Of a stretch of DNA of 64,000 nucleotides, positions 49,401 through 60,080 are shown piece after piece. The notes under the pieces are model-generated. The model worked only from the letters and a program-made list of their open reading frames with translations, searched no databases and was not told where the DNA came from. The stretch is from Lineus longissimus. Taxonomy: Eukaryota; Nemertea; Pilidiophora; Heteronemertea; Lineidae. Location: the NCBI RefSeq assembly GCF_910592395.1, contig NC_088323.1:8122001-8186000 (forward strand), written 5' to 3'. Numbering within the stretch: the first letter of the stretch is position 1; each line of letters begins with the position of its first letter. Made by a program: the position numbers and the translations under genes.

Positions 49401-52400
49401 TATTTTCCCCGAAGTGGAGAAAAAAAGTCCCGACGATCGTTTCTGACAGACTTTTTTTTCTCTCCTGACCATGAAATAGAGAAAAATGAAAAAATATTTT
49501 TCCCGCAGCCAATTTCAACCAATTTTTTGGTCCCCTTGTCCCCCTGAGACTAAAATTTTTAAAAATACGCATGTTTTTATTTCATTTCCCCCACCCCACA
49601 TTGATTTTGAGTCTGATGGATTTTTTTAAATTCCCGCCCCACATAGGTTTTGTGATTGAAGAAATATATTCATTTAAGTTATTTTTTATTCCCACCCCAT
49701 CCACATAGATTTGGGATTTGAAGTTTTGTAATCAAACTTATTAAAAAAGTGTTTCCTTACCTGGGAATAATGAGAGCAAGGCCAGAAGGATGTTGTTGAG
49801 AGCAGCAACAGGAGTGAGGAAGACTAACACCTTCCTCTCAAGTAGGATCAATTTGAACAGCATCACAATCTTATGACGGAACTGCACAATCAAGTCTCTC
49901 GCTGACATGCCTGAAAGTACAGAAGTATTAGATTCAGCATCACCTACCGAGGCCATTTTGATAACTTCCAAAGGAAAAAAGACACAAAGGTTTTAAATGC
50001 AGTACAGGGTGATCAAGGAGCTTATTGGTGGATCATGCTGCACTGGACAGAAAAGACACAGGTTATGGTCCAACAGTTTCAGTAAAACGCAATGATATTA
50101 CTTGACAGGCCAACTGAGGGTCTATGTCTGACTTCTTTGCCACGGTTAAACTTTCCTGGAAAGAGACCAATTTTGTCCCATATTACCAATCGTTTTAGTT
50201 ATCATGTCATTTGGACATAGAAGTCAGTGCCAGTGGTGCTATGCATTTGTTTTTTCTTGGCCACACAGAATCACCCTATCGAATCAGTTGCAACCTCTCC
50301 GACCATCTCCCGCCTCTTCGAGTAATGCCCAACCACCTCTCCAAGCAAATCCAGCCTCGGACCGAAAGCAGAGTCTTCGTAAGAACCGTTCATCCAACCT
50401 ACAGCTTTCTCACTTTGACGAGGCTATACCAGGACACCCAACTAGGAGTAATGATCAGGCTTTCAAGCCAATGTTGCAACTCTGGCTTCAGGATTTGAGC
50501 TGGCAGGTTACAGTTGAAATTTATTATTCGATTTTTCCCATACTGGCTAAAACCGTGGAACCAGAGATGCAAGATCGGTTTGAAAGCCTCAACATAGCCT
50601 TGTCACAGTGAGAAAACAATAAGTAAATACAAGGGCCTTGTATTGTTTAGAGACGTAGTCAGTCTGTGGCTGGATTTGATCGGAGAGGTTGGTGGCAAGT
50701 TTTCGGTGAGGCGGGAGATGCTCGCAAAGGTTGCGGCAGATTCCACTGGGTGAGAATGCACTTTACACCAACACAATTCACCTTCCATGCTGCATCACAC
50801 AAGAAAATTTTATAGCGTAGTCAACTCAGAGTCGAGGGTGAATTTCATTGTGAACTTGACAACTGACAATTAAGATCAAATATTTTCTTCGAGAGATAAA
50901 GTATGCAAGAACGGGAAACCAAATGGCATCGAAGTCAGGCATTGTCAGGAATTACCGGGATTCTAAATTGTTAACTGCCTTCAAGGTCTGGTGTCATCGA
51001 GTCATGGCATTATTTTGGTATCAAATTCTTTAACTTACCTAGAAATGCCTGTGAGCCCTTGATCATACTCGGACTGACAGAAGCATTCAGATTAATGTAC
51101 GTCTGCTCCAGCAGTTCAACTTTGCTAAAATCTCGCTCATCAAAGTATGCATGGGTGATCAGCTCTAGCTTGGCTTGGATGAGACCGTACAGAGGCTGAA
51201 AGGGAATCCAAAAAGAAATTAACATTGATGTCGAAGGCGAGTGTATCTTTGTTCGCTGGGTTCTATGTTCCCAAGGATATGAAAAGGGTCCCGCTGTTCA
51301 TTCTCCCAGTAAAATTTCCCATACTCATGTGTTTTGGCCCGCATAAAACCTTTTTTAACCCACCCTTTTTATGAATTGACCACTCAGAAGCATAATTCCC
51401 GTTGGGGGAAAAACCCTGACCCTGGTAAAACCCCTTTCACTCACCCTAACCACCTCGGGCTTCCGACCCTTATCAACCCTTATTTGCTCACAAGGAGAAA
51501 TGATGACATAGTCCAACTCTGTTGTGTCATGGAATCTTCTATCACTTTAGATTTTCTTGGGTTTGGAGATGATGTCATCTTAGCCATTCAAAGATGGTCG
51601 TCAAGGACATCTTCATTAATTGAGCCAGCTGTCATATTCACTATCGATAGACATCTCATTAAGCGTACAGGCCTGTAACTCCCTTTGGTACATGGGAGGT
51701 TGTGGGGGGGGGGGGGAGTGAAACGCCTCTTTCGTTCTCCATCAAACCCTACAGTTTTTGAGTGAATATCTGACCAGTGTTCAAGTTAAAACAAATCAAT
51801 ATAAATCAAACGTCAGAAACTGATGGCATCAATTGAACTCATAACGTGTGCAAAAGTTCGCAGGGGGGATGATTTATCCCAATGGTGCCTAGCTGCAGCA
51901 GCCTGTAGATGAGGATGACTATGTACATACCAGCTTGCTGATGACACAAACACTCTTCTGAACAGAGCTCCTTGTCACATCAGCCGTGCGCTTGATGAGA
52001 TCTTTGGCAGCCATCTGTCTGTAGCATGATATCCCAAACACAGTATCCCGTGAACCATCTTTTGACCGCAGATGGAAGTAGATTGTGTCTGAAATTGCAA
52101 ACAAAATACAAATTCAATGTATTTGTTATCATCATGTCTAATTTTCAACTGAGGTTCATTGAAATGAATTGATAGAGTCAAACAAAAATTTAACCCTTTC
52201 AGGACTGAATATTTTTTTCCTAAACCTCCGCTCTGGACTGGATATTTTTCAAGTTTTTTTGTCCAAAATCGAAAGTTTCTGAAAGCAAAATATCGGCTAG
52301 GCAAGAATCGCTATGAAGTTGGCATGTATAGAAAAGGTATTCCCCAGGATGTCGGGAATCCCCTCCGAGCAGTTAAAAAATGGGGATCGGCATTAGAAAT

Positions 52401-53618
52401 GACTGGAAAACCGATGTAGTGAAAAGATTGTCGATCTCGCAATTTTGCGAGACTCGACCTGAAAGGGTTAAAGAACTCTGTTAATAAAAGAGCACCCTTT
52501 CCCCTTTAAAAATGCTATATATACTATGGTACATGCAACACATCCACAAGCTATCACTGTCTGACAGTGACAAAGAGAAATGAAATGGCCAGGGCCATTG
52601 TGCTCACCTCATGTGGAGGAAAGATGGATAAAGAGCATGGTATTGTGTCATGTAGTGTTAGGTTTGATGTAGGTCCAAGCAATTACAATTTCCCCAAAAT
52701 GGCCAATTTACAGTACATTCGACCTCTGTGACCTTGAAAAGTAGGTCAAATCAAAGAAGACCCGGGTGACACATTGAATGGTTGTTAGAATTAGATGTAC
52801 CTATGATATAAAATTGGTGCCAATCGGGCAAGTCATTACTAGGAATAATGGCATTTTGAAGAATTTAGGATTTGGCCCCCTCCCTGGAGGCCAAACGGCA
52901 AATCAGATCGCACCAAACTTCGGTACCTGAGATCACCTGACCAAGGGGTACATGTGTACTTAATTTGTGATCAATAGTCATTGCAGTTAAGAAACGTGCC
53001 ATAGTTACGGCCTGACGGCGAATTTACACCATTTGACCTCTGTGACCTTGACAAGAAGGTCAAATTAAAAACCTGTGTGACATATACTGTATGGTGGTTA
53101 GATGTACCCATGATATCAAATTGGTGGCAATCAGGCAAGAAGTTAAGGAATAATCACATTTTTAAGGTTTTGGGATTTTGCCCCCTGGTGGTAAAGTGGT
53201 GAATCATATTGGACCAAACTTCGGTCCCTGAGATCACCTGACTAAGGGGTAAATGTGTACCAAATTTGGTATCAATAGTCATTGCAGTTTAGAAACGTGC
53301 CATCGTTACATCCTAACGGCCAATTTACACCATTTGACCTCTGTGACCTTGAAAAGGAGGTCAAATCAAAAACCCGGAGGATATATGATGCACCTTTGCT
53401 AGAAGTACCTACCATATTTTTTTCAAAATTTCCCGACTACTATTAAGGGAGATATTGCATATTTTCACTTTTAATGTTTGGCCCCCTGGTGGCCAAACCA
53501 TGAAACGAATCGGACCGAAACTTGGTCTCCAAGGTGTCATTACATAAGGGTACATGTGTACCAAGTTTCAACTCAATAGCTCTAACAGTTACGAAACGTG
53601 CCCTGCTAACGGACGACG

Positions 53619-53662
<44 letters not shown>

Positions 53663-55300
53663 ACGACGGACGCCACGGTATGGGATAAGCTCACCTCTGC
53701 TAAGAGGTGAGCTAAAAAGTGTAAAATAGGTTTAGATCCCTTTGGCATTGTGATCGCTTTGCACAGCAAACCTGAAGTAGAATTACACCAAATTCTAAAT
53801 TTGAAGATCATTAGATAATGGTCATAATATTTTTTTAAAGAATAAATCAATTATATTTTGGAGCAAGGGTGTTCGATACCGGTAGGCACGGACAATCAAC
53901 AACTACATGTATTTCTTTATGTGACCCAGAACAGTCCATACCTTTGTCATAATTATGAGCTCCATCAGGCAATGCCAATGACGGTAAATGTTTCCACTCC
54001 TCAGGTAGGTCATGGCTGTCAACTTCCTTCCCTTCACACAGAGGTGGATAGGAATATTCCAACTTAAAATAAAGAATATACAATTTTCAAAGAGGAACGA
54101 AATAACGTTAGTCTGTTACCTTTAAGTTTATCGCATCTCCCTTACTTTTTTCATGCAATCAAATCGATCCAGTCCTGTCTCGTTGGCTTCAATTCACCAT
54201 AGATTTAATCTAATTTTTTTCAAAATGGCATTCGGCCAACACTAGTACTTGAGAACTTCTCAAAACTGAAGTATAGACGAAACTTGTCACTTTTCATATC
54301 AATGTTGTCTTTGTATCGCTAGCTAAATAGTTTTATAAAAATCAAAGAATTTGAAGCTACCGTTCGCTTTAGAACAGAACATTTGTAATGTCTATGTTCT
54401 GCTGATCGAAACTGTTCAAGCTCCAGTTGTGCAGGATTGGCTTGGGTCAACAAGTAACCCGAGAGAGCTGTGTCCCATCGCACGTGTTTCGAAACAGGCG
54501 GTGGCCTTGATGTTGAAACCATGCGTTAACTTAGAGGGTTCGTAATTACTGGTGGTCCAATTAAATAGAAATCCACTGATACACAATGCTGCAGTGCAGT
54601 TATTGTGAATACAAATTTGTTTAAACTTGGTATTAGTATTTGTGTCAGTCTACACAACAGCAGTGTTGAAATTTATATTCAGTGCGTATTCTGCAATTGG
54701 ACATCTTTAAATTCAATTACAAATTCAAAATTTTTCACGAACGGCATAGGCCTAATAAATTGCCCGACTCTTTATTGAAATATTGTGATAGTAACGTCAT
54801 TGCGCCATATTGACATTATTTCACCACTTCTGCGTTGTATCGCCATTTACGTCAGGACGTTAATTCCCTTCAAAGAGTGGCTGCATATAATGCACAATCT
54901 TCTCATGGTGTTGCGATACAATATCACGCAACGTTACATGGGATGTCGGTTAAAATTTACAATTCCTGGTCGGAAATGATGTAGTTTGAGTTCGATCACA
55001 TTCACTTCAACTGTAAATCCATTGAACAGTCGTGAGTCACAGTGGCGCTTCTTTAGTCAACCGATTCCCTTTTTTGGGGCTGCGGACGGGGATCGTAAAC
55101 TCGTTCCGGGATGTCAAGACTCAAGTGAGTGACACGAGTCGACGAGACGAGTTATTGCATGATGATTGATTCAATGATTGATTGAACAAGCCAATAGGCC
55201 TATATAAAAGCCATCGATAAAAATCACAAACCTGGCAACCCTTTTTGTGATGAAAGCCAATGACACAGACATGGAGGATGGAACTGTCACTGTCAGACAT
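33561..55300 (-). CDS. AVL9: AVL9 homologue, DENN-related late secretory pathway protein, 13 exons
   Basis: Exons (minus): 55300-55232, 54062-53942, 52088-51931, 51195-51039, 49910-49761, 48962-47656, 47458-47324, 46138-46000, 36233-36153, 35336-35222, 34966-34913, 34357-34290, 33652-33561. All junctions are GT-AG with matching phases; 2646 nt, 881 aa plus stop. AVL9 proteins act in exocytic traffic and cell polarity and contain a divergent DENN module. Hallmarks: ILHVCVIGFHHKKGCQ (residues 8-23), LPEEWKHLPSLALPDGAHN, DTVFGISCYRQ, QKSVCVISKLPLYGLIQAKL, FRHKIVMLFKLILLERKVLVF, LSLFPGMIEHGL, RSFLIGATNILFKQ, TTADLRFADYIV, DGTGWEGGEEWIR, AWKTTHNYKVW and a C-terminal GALSSAKGAISGWLSSW. Exon 6 alone codes 435 residues, mostly Ser/Asp/Glu-rich linker with no fold I recognise; human AVL9 is about 648 aa, so the extra length is here. 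Intron 8 (9.8 kb) is filled with mobile elements. Confidence 0.95.
34553..34730. mobile_element. TA-family TIR element in AVL9 intron 11
   Basis: AGTAGAACCTCTCTATTAAG start, GGGAGGTTCCACTGCA end, internal TTAATAGAGAGGT repeats. The terminal TA has decayed. Confidence 0.75.
35970..36140. repeat. Dispersed repeat, relative of 24715-24880
   Basis: Shares GTCCATGTCTTC, AACATGACTTTTATGTCA and CTGCCTGTGAAAA in the same order and orientation. It ends about 13 bp from the AVL9 exon 9 donor. Confidence 0.65.
36283..36640. mobile_element. MITE with TAAGGTAAAGTG termini
   Basis: TACTGTAAGGTAAAGTGATAC at the left opposes GTACCACTTTACCTTACAAC at the right; non-coding interior. AVL9 intron 8. Confidence 0.6.
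36740..36818 (-). mobile_element. tRNA-derived SINE fragment
   Basis: On the minus strand GTGGTAGAGCGTCCGGC (A-box-like) is followed by GGGTTCAAGGCTC (B-box-like), typical of a SINE head. Confidence 0.5.
38085..38335. mobile_element. MITE with about 60-bp inverted repeats
   Basis: CTTTAAGGGTTGACCA...ACCACCATTTTGGCTAGA on the left is mirrored by TCTAGCCAAAATGGTGGT...TGGTCAACCCTTTAAG on the right. AVL9 intron 8. Confidence 0.7.
39141..41345 (-). mobile_element. HINE-like element, copy 3, seven core units
   Basis: Left end AATGAAACGGCCAGGGGCCATTGTGCTCACC-type hairpin; right end (GAC)n then GGTGAGCC. The core is about 300 bp in tandem: ACGTGCC recurs near 39485, 39740, 40040, 40340, 40640, 40940 and 41245. 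Each unit contains TTTGACCTCTGTGACCTTG and GGCCCCCTGGTGG. Confidence 0.8.
41266..41308. repeat. (GAC)n microsatellite
   Basis: About 13 GAC/GAT triplets at the right side of HINE copy 3; part of the family structure. Confidence 0.8.
41650..41835. mobile_element. GCCGTTCGT-type MITE, copy 2
   Basis: GCCGTTCGTAATTACTTGTG start; shares ACACAATGCCGTAGTGCAGT and GTTTAAACTTGGTATTCATA with copies at 4005 and 54538. Confidence 0.65.
41987..43580 (-). mobile_element. GAGACAAGACCAC TIR element, copy A, split by a HINE
   Basis: Left part 41987-42357 and right part 43505-43580 are contiguous in copies at 43831 and 44820; between them sits HINE copy 4. The outer ends are GAGACAAGACCAC and its complement. 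ATTT flanks both sides, a possible target duplication. Confidence 0.8.
42358..43504 (-). mobile_element. HINE-like element, copy 4
   Basis: AATGGCCAGGGCCATT hairpin at the left, three core units (ACGTGCC near 42770, 43073, 43375), (GAC)n at 43388-43463 and the hairpin GCTCACCTCTG-CT-CAGAGGTGAGC at the right. Nearly identical to copy 5. Nested in the 41987 TIR element. Confidence 0.85.
43831..44272 (+). mobile_element. GAGACAAGACCAC TIR element, copy B
   Basis: Perfect 13-bp TIR GAGACAAGACCAC / GTGGTCTTGTCTC, about 442 bp, non-coding. By eye essentially identical to copy C. Confidence 0.85.
44820..45264 (+). mobile_element. GAGACAAGACCAC TIR element, copy C
   Basis: Direct repeat of copy B, same termini. 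The 547 bp between B and C (44273-44819) shows no gene and no relation that I can see to the element. Confidence 0.85.
45520..45700. repeat. MITE fragment, inverted relative of 41740-41880
   Basis: ATTCCCATAGCTTCC, AACGAACGGCGTAGGCC and AAAATTTCAACATTGCCATTG are complements of words at 41740-41880 in the opposite order, so the whole 41.7-45.7 kb block has inverted outer flanks. Confidence 0.55.
46245..46560 (-). repeat. Dispersed repeat with protein-like frame, copy 2
   Basis: Inverted relative of 5120-5506, in AVL9 intron 7. Minus-strand frame shares YNFV-SYDVN-GLHGPV-FF with copy 1. Confidence 0.55.
46995..47060. repeat. AACAAGAGGCCCAAGGGCC repeat end
   Basis: Short palindrome AGGCCCAAGGGCCT; a reverse copy is at about 61710-61745. 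Possibly the hairpin end of another element family. Confidence 0.4.
47519..47575. repeat. TA-element fragment in AVL9 intron 6
   Basis: TACAGTAGAACCTCCCTTAG followed by GGACACCTCTCTATTTG; only one end of the family at 4111 is kept. Confidence 0.6.
49225..49352 (-). pseudogene. Decayed duplicate of AVL9 exon 5
   Basis: AGGATGTTGTTGATAGCAGC and CAACACCTTCCTCTCAAATA match AVL9 exon 5 (49780-49850) with few changes; on the minus strand LFERKVLIF echoes ILLERKVLVF. Only the 3' half is present, without matching splice sites. Confidence 0.65.
52189..52472. mobile_element. MITE with TTTAACCCTTTCAGG ends
   Basis: TTTAACCCTTTCAGG at the left and CCTGAAAGGGTTAAA at the right, about 284 bp, non-coding, in AVL9 intron 2. 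TTA/TAA at the borders would fit a Harbinger-type target. Confidence 0.7.
52580..53713 (-). mobile_element. HINE-like element, copy 5
   Basis: Same structure as copy 4: left hairpin ATGGCCAGGGCCAT, three core units, (GAC)n at 53608-53674, right hairpin CACCTCTGCTAAGAGGTG. Differences from copy 4 by eye are a handful of substitutions or indels plus microsatellite length. In AVL9 intron 2. Confidence 0.85.
54538..54752. mobile_element. GCCGTTCGT-type MITE, copy 3
   Basis: GTTCGTAATTACTGGTGGTC start, TTCACGAACGGCATAGGCC end; uninterrupted form of the 4005-4350 element. AVL9 intron 1. Confidence 0.7.
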
Positions 55301-56111
55301 CTCCAGTCTTTTTAAAGGAAGTATACTTGACTAAATATTATCAATCATGAAGGAATTCAGCTGAAAATTTTAAGATATCAGTCAATCAGAAATCTTCCAT
55401 TCTTCATGATTATTTCCTTAATGGAGAAATAGTAACGGTCAATTCTATTGGCTGAGCGGACCCAAAGCTCCGATTTTGTGCCAATCAAGTTGCACTTTAT
55501 AAAATATTGTTGTACTGAAGAAAACGTTGTAGTCATAATTTATCAAGTCAAACTTACGTCTTCAAAATCGACTAATTCGAAATATTGATAGTTGTTTTAG
55601 TTGACATATATTATAATCATTGTATGTAATATACATAAATGCAGAAATATATCTTAGTTAGATTTAAAAAAAGCTTAGGCCAAAAAGAGATGAGGAAATG
55701 AATTTTTTAACACATCTTCGATATGGACACGTTGTGACGTTTGCTGGAAAATCATGCAATACAACAACCTGTACAACAAAGAGAGAGATTTCATGGGTAA
55801 ACTCAAACATTTTTAGCTGAAAATGGCATGATAACCCTAAGTTAACCCATCATTAGGAGTAAACGAACTCCTAGTTGTTAAATTGTGCATTTTTCACACT
55901 TACTGACTTCAACAGATGGCCGGCTGCAATGCGATCATAGGCCTAATGCATGAGTGCATGGCCTATGGTCATTATGTAATGTTCTATGTATTGTGTGTGT
56001 GTGTGGGGGGGGGGGGCATTTCCTACATGGCATTCACTACATAACATGACTTGAATAATTTCCCACTTGGACCTTGACCAGAAATGGGCTATCTACATAC
56101 ATGATCTATAC

Positions 56112-56600
56112 GACAATCAAGATGTACAGACCGGGGGAGCTGGCTGTACGTACCCATAAGTCTTTGCGGTAGTCTCGCGCGTACCGGATATAACCTATCA
56201 AGCTTTTCTCCTTCAGAGAAATACTGCGTTGCGCTCAACTGCCAATTATGCATTAGTCTGGTGGACACGAGGTTGGCCTTAAACTTGCTTGAAATCGAAA
56301 ATTTGGACAACACACGTGTACTACAGCGCAAACGGCAGCATGACATATAGAAACATGTGGTCTGATTCTATTTTTACTTGTCATTTAGTGATCACGCGTC
56401 CAACCTCGTATGCAGGGTAATGTGGCTTTCTCATTGGTCGAACGTTAATTTTGTTCACAGCCTTATAAGGCACTTGAGCGCAACGCAGTATTTCTCTGAA
56501 GGAGAAAAGCTTGATGGGTTATATCCGGTACGCGCGAGACTACCGCAAAGACTTATGGGTACGTACAGCCAGCTCCCCCGGTCTGTACATCTTGATTGTA
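56112..56600. repeat. Inverted repeat, 127-bp arms, 235-bp spacer
   Basis: Arms 56112-56238 and 56474-56600 are nearly perfect complements (only a few mismatches seen). Lies about 800 bp upstream of the AVL9 start and just before the unidentified plus-strand fragment. Confidence 0.85.
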
Positions 56601-56612
56601 GTATTTAGGGCC

Positions 56613-57536
56613 CATGCAGGAGCTTTTTGCCAGTCTTCTTTGACTTTGTCCCCATTCCTGGTGGTGGTGCTAAAGATAGGAATGGCCTACCCAACTGTCT
56701 ACTGTGTGCATGATTTTACCACTGTCGGCTGGTTAAGGATCTGGTTCGACAATTCGTACTCGGAACCTTTCGTCATGTTCGTCGGTCGTTTGATCCCGCC
56801 GACACGTGCTGGGTGAGTATTCCTCCAATCCAAGGCCAGGGTTTGTTTACAAGCAGAGGTGTACAATGCTGTACAAAAAAGTACACTGATGTACACAAAA
56901 CTCCCTTATTTGGAGGAATTCAGTAACCTAATTTCGTTTGAGTGATGAAAACATGTTTCCAGCCATATGCCTAGCATAGAAAATTTGGTCACATGGCACA
57001 TCGTGAGACCAAATATTCTCAACTTTTTGGAATTTTTTTCCTATTTACATCAAGTCTACAAATACAACAGATAATTTAGAACCATTGATGTGATCATGAG
57101 TTGGATATATGTTTTCATTGCTCAAGTATAGTTACTAAGTTAGGCTATTTAATTCCTCCAAATAAGTGAGTTTTGTGTACATCAGTGTGCTTTTTTGTAC
57201 AGCATTGTATACCTCTGTTTGTAAACAATCCCTTGCCTTGGGTTGGAATATTGCAGATGCTTGGCTTGTCATTCGAGTCTAGAACAACTGGATTTAGAAT
57301 GAACAGCACTGTACAGTGTTAATGCACTCTGCGCCATTCCGATGAAGCCTCGTCTTGAATTCAGCGGTTGGTTAAGCAAGAGTTAAATTTGTATTCATTA
57401 TATTTTTTATGTATTTATTTGCAGCATGAATGACGAGGTGCTAGTTAATGAAAATGAAGATGGATTATGCGTATCTGACGGACACAGTTGCTACATTAGC
57501 AACGTTGTGTTCTATCCTACAGCTTTCAATCGGCAT
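56613..57536 (+). CDS. Unidentified gene fragment, two phase-matched exons
   Basis: An open frame ending ...EPFVMFVGRLIPPTRAG reaches a GTGAGT donor at 56813; an exon at 57425-57536 after TTATTTGCAG continues in phase (GG+C) as MNDEVLVNENEDGLCVSDGH... to a GTAAGT donor at 57537. The first exon's 5' border is uncertain; an acceptor-like TTTTTGCCAG ends at 56632. The peptide has a hydrophobic stretch (SPFLVVVLKIGMAYP) then a Trp/Asp-rich region. I do not recognise the family. Continuation after 57536 was not found. It might be a real gene sharing an upstream region with AVL9, or part of a mobile element, since inverted repeats lie on its 5' side and inside its intron. Confidence 0.45.
56818..57250. 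mobile_element. MITE with about 100-bp inverted repeats
   Basis: Left arm 56818-56919 (TCCTCC...AAATAAGG complement) and right arm 57151-57250 mirror each other, both containing AGTACACTGATGTACACAAAA-type text. It starts about 5 nt after the GTGAGT donor of the unidentified fragment. Confidence 0.75.
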
Positions 57537-57832
57537 GTAAGTATTTCCTTCTAATAAGAACCTTGAAAGCGGCTAATGGGCCTCTCACTGATATTGAGTA
57601 CCCCCAAAAAAAACAAATGAGGGTGGTTTCGGATTTCCAGATTAAGATGCCGGGTCAAAATACATTTATATTGAATTGTTTCTGACCGCCAGAGAAAAGA
57701 GTTTGTCAATGTTAAATTGTCAAATCTGCTTTGACCTCCGAGGTAGTCAAACTAATAAATGATGTGGTAAATCTAGTTACATCGTTACCCTAAAAAAATT
57801 AGATTTTGTTGTAAAACTGAAAGACTAGTTTT

Positions 57833-58000
57833 TAGCTCAGCTGACAAAGTCAGCGGAGCTAGTAGTATAGCTGTTCAAATGGTGTCCGTCCTGCAATCCA
57901 TCCATCTAGGGACCCATCTGTGGACAAATTGGACATTTCTGACCGGGAAGGCCTAGCCACTTCGTTGACGGTGCTAAATTAGGAGTTGCCCAAGGTGAAC
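57833..58000. repeat. Repeat starting TTAGCTCAGCTGACAAAGTC
   Basis: TTAGCTCAGCTGAC-AAA-GTCAGCGGAGCTAG forms a terminal hairpin, followed by GTGTCCGTCCTGCAATCC; this is the style of Helentron-like termini, but the other end was not found. Confidence 0.4.
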
Positions 58001-58302
58001 TCAAAAAACGAAAAATCGGCGCGATCCGACCTGTATTGAGAGAATGAGGTCATTTCGCGTTTAGATTTCTTTCCCTTTTTACCTCGGTCCACAGAGCAAA
58101 TATTGTTTTCAAATGTGGCTGAATATTTTTAAATATTTTTTCATTTTTTACTTTTAATGGAATTAATATAGTTTTCACCGCCAGTTGGCGCTGCAGGCAC
58201 ATTGCCTGAATTTTGGCGATTTCAAATTTGGCGGTGGCTTAACTTTTTTGCAAGCAGTGCCGCTGATTGGCCGATCGATAGAAGAGATGCCACCATTTAA
58301 AA

Positions 58303-58329
58303 ATGGCGGTAGTCGCTGCTTCAATGAAG
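58303..58329 (+). CDS. Possible first coding exon (MAVVAASMK)
   Basis: AAAATGG start context and nine codons ending in AAG, followed by GTGAGT. An inverted CCAAT box (GATTGG) lies about 40 bp upstream. No continuation exon was recognised within the window, so this may be chance. Confidence 0.2.
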
Positions 58330-59794
58330 GTGAGTGAACTTTCTCATGTTCAATCGGTTGATACTCTTTTAATCAACATGACCATGTACCTGAAATTTGT
58401 TTAGGTACTGAAAAGAGTCTATATAATTCAGATTTATCAATAGTTTTTTATAATATTCCGGAAATTTTGTGCACAAATTAGCGGAAGTTGGTGCTCGTCT
58501 CATGTCATTTTAGAGCGAGAAATTTGTTTCCGTCGATCTCTACCACTGAAAAATCGCTTGCATAGCTTCGAATTTTTGTGAAAATAAGTATCTGAACTTG
58601 GTTTCAAATAGTCTAGAGAGTTACCTTTGTGGTGATACATATGGTATGTGATAAATATTTGTGGAATTTGTGAAATTCGGTTTTCAAACGTGCCGATGAT
58701 GCAAGCGATCTCGCGTGAATTTTGCAAGTCCTGATATGTCGACCGGGTGTCAAAAATCACTCGCCTAAATTCAATTCAAAGATCGAAAATGATATCTGAA
58801 CTTAGTTTCAAATAGCCTACGCAATTATCATTTCGGTGATATATAATACATGCATGTAATAATTGATTGATCTACCTAAAACGCGCAATTAAAACGGCGA
58901 AAGATCGTGATAAACACTCTGGTGGCGGTCGCACTAAATAACGACCGGTAGGGCCCGGCGTGTGGCGGAGAAAAAAAGGTAGCGCCCGGAGGTTGGAACG
59001 GGATTTTTATGCACTTTTAACTGTATATATATGTTGTTTAGATGTATTTCTAACAGTTCTGTAACTTTTATGACCAAGCTTGCACCCAAAGTTGGTAAAA
59101 TTGATGCTTGTTTATGGACTGCGCTAGCAACCGGAGAATTCGCCGTCGGCCATTTTGTGACGGTCCCTGAGTTGTTGTGGTTGGCAATTTTGCAACAAAT
59201 CTCACCATTTACGTTTGTTTACAATTATTTTGAAAGTCACATTATGACATCGTAGTATGAATTCCACTGCAGTTTCCTTACGCAGCAATGCTCATGTTTT
59301 TGGTTGGCAATCCTGTACTGTCTGTACACTGCGCTGTGCAGGCTTAGAGTATAACTCAACAGGCCCTCATGATTCATTTGATGGACACCTTATTTGATAG
59401 TACCTCATCATTAAGTCCACAAGATCCTGTTCTGTCACATGTTGTAGACGATAGACAATTTTCAAAATGTAGTACACCACTCGCTCACGGCTCACATCAT
59501 GTGGGCACGGTTGGCTGTTGAGTGTTATGGTTCAGTCTGTGAGACTAATTTAAAGAGGTTACACTTTTATTTTGAATTGGAAAACAACCCCCAGGACTGA
59601 CTTTTCACTGAGTGATAAGTCACTAAGTGTGCCCTTCGAAGGTTAATTCTCTTTCTGGATTTGCTTCCATAGATGCCTTATTCAGGATATCATCTGACCG
59701 ATGCCTGATCAAGCACAGACTGTATCCGGTGGTGTACATTTCCTCGTCTATGTCACCCTTTATTCAGTCAGTGTTAATTTCTCTTCTCTTTTTT
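58330..59794. other. Gene-free region
   Basis: No convincing coding exon. The 74-codon open frame at 59031 lacks splice or protein evidence. Confidence 0.4.
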
Positions 59795-60080
59795 AGCTCA
59801 CCTCTTAGCAGAGGTGAGCTTATCCCATACCGTGGCGTCCGTCGTCCGTCGTTGTCGTCGTCGTCGTCCGTCGTCCGTTAGCAGGGCACGTTTCGTAACT
59901 GTTAGAGCTATTGAGTTGAAACTTGGTACACATGTACCCTTATGTAATGACACCTTGGAGACCAAGTTTCGGTCTGATTCGTTTCATGGTTTGGCCACCA
60001 GGGGGCCAAACGTTAAAAGTGAAAATATGCAATATCTCCCTTAATAGTAGTCGGGAAATTTTGAAAAAAATATGGTTGGT

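Noticed and set aside
50204-50611. 135-codon plus-strand open frame in AVL9 intron 4
   Set aside because: No recognisable domain, no splice partners, and partly mirrored by nearby inverted sequence (CTCCCGCCTC / GAGGCGGGAG); likely repeat-derived.
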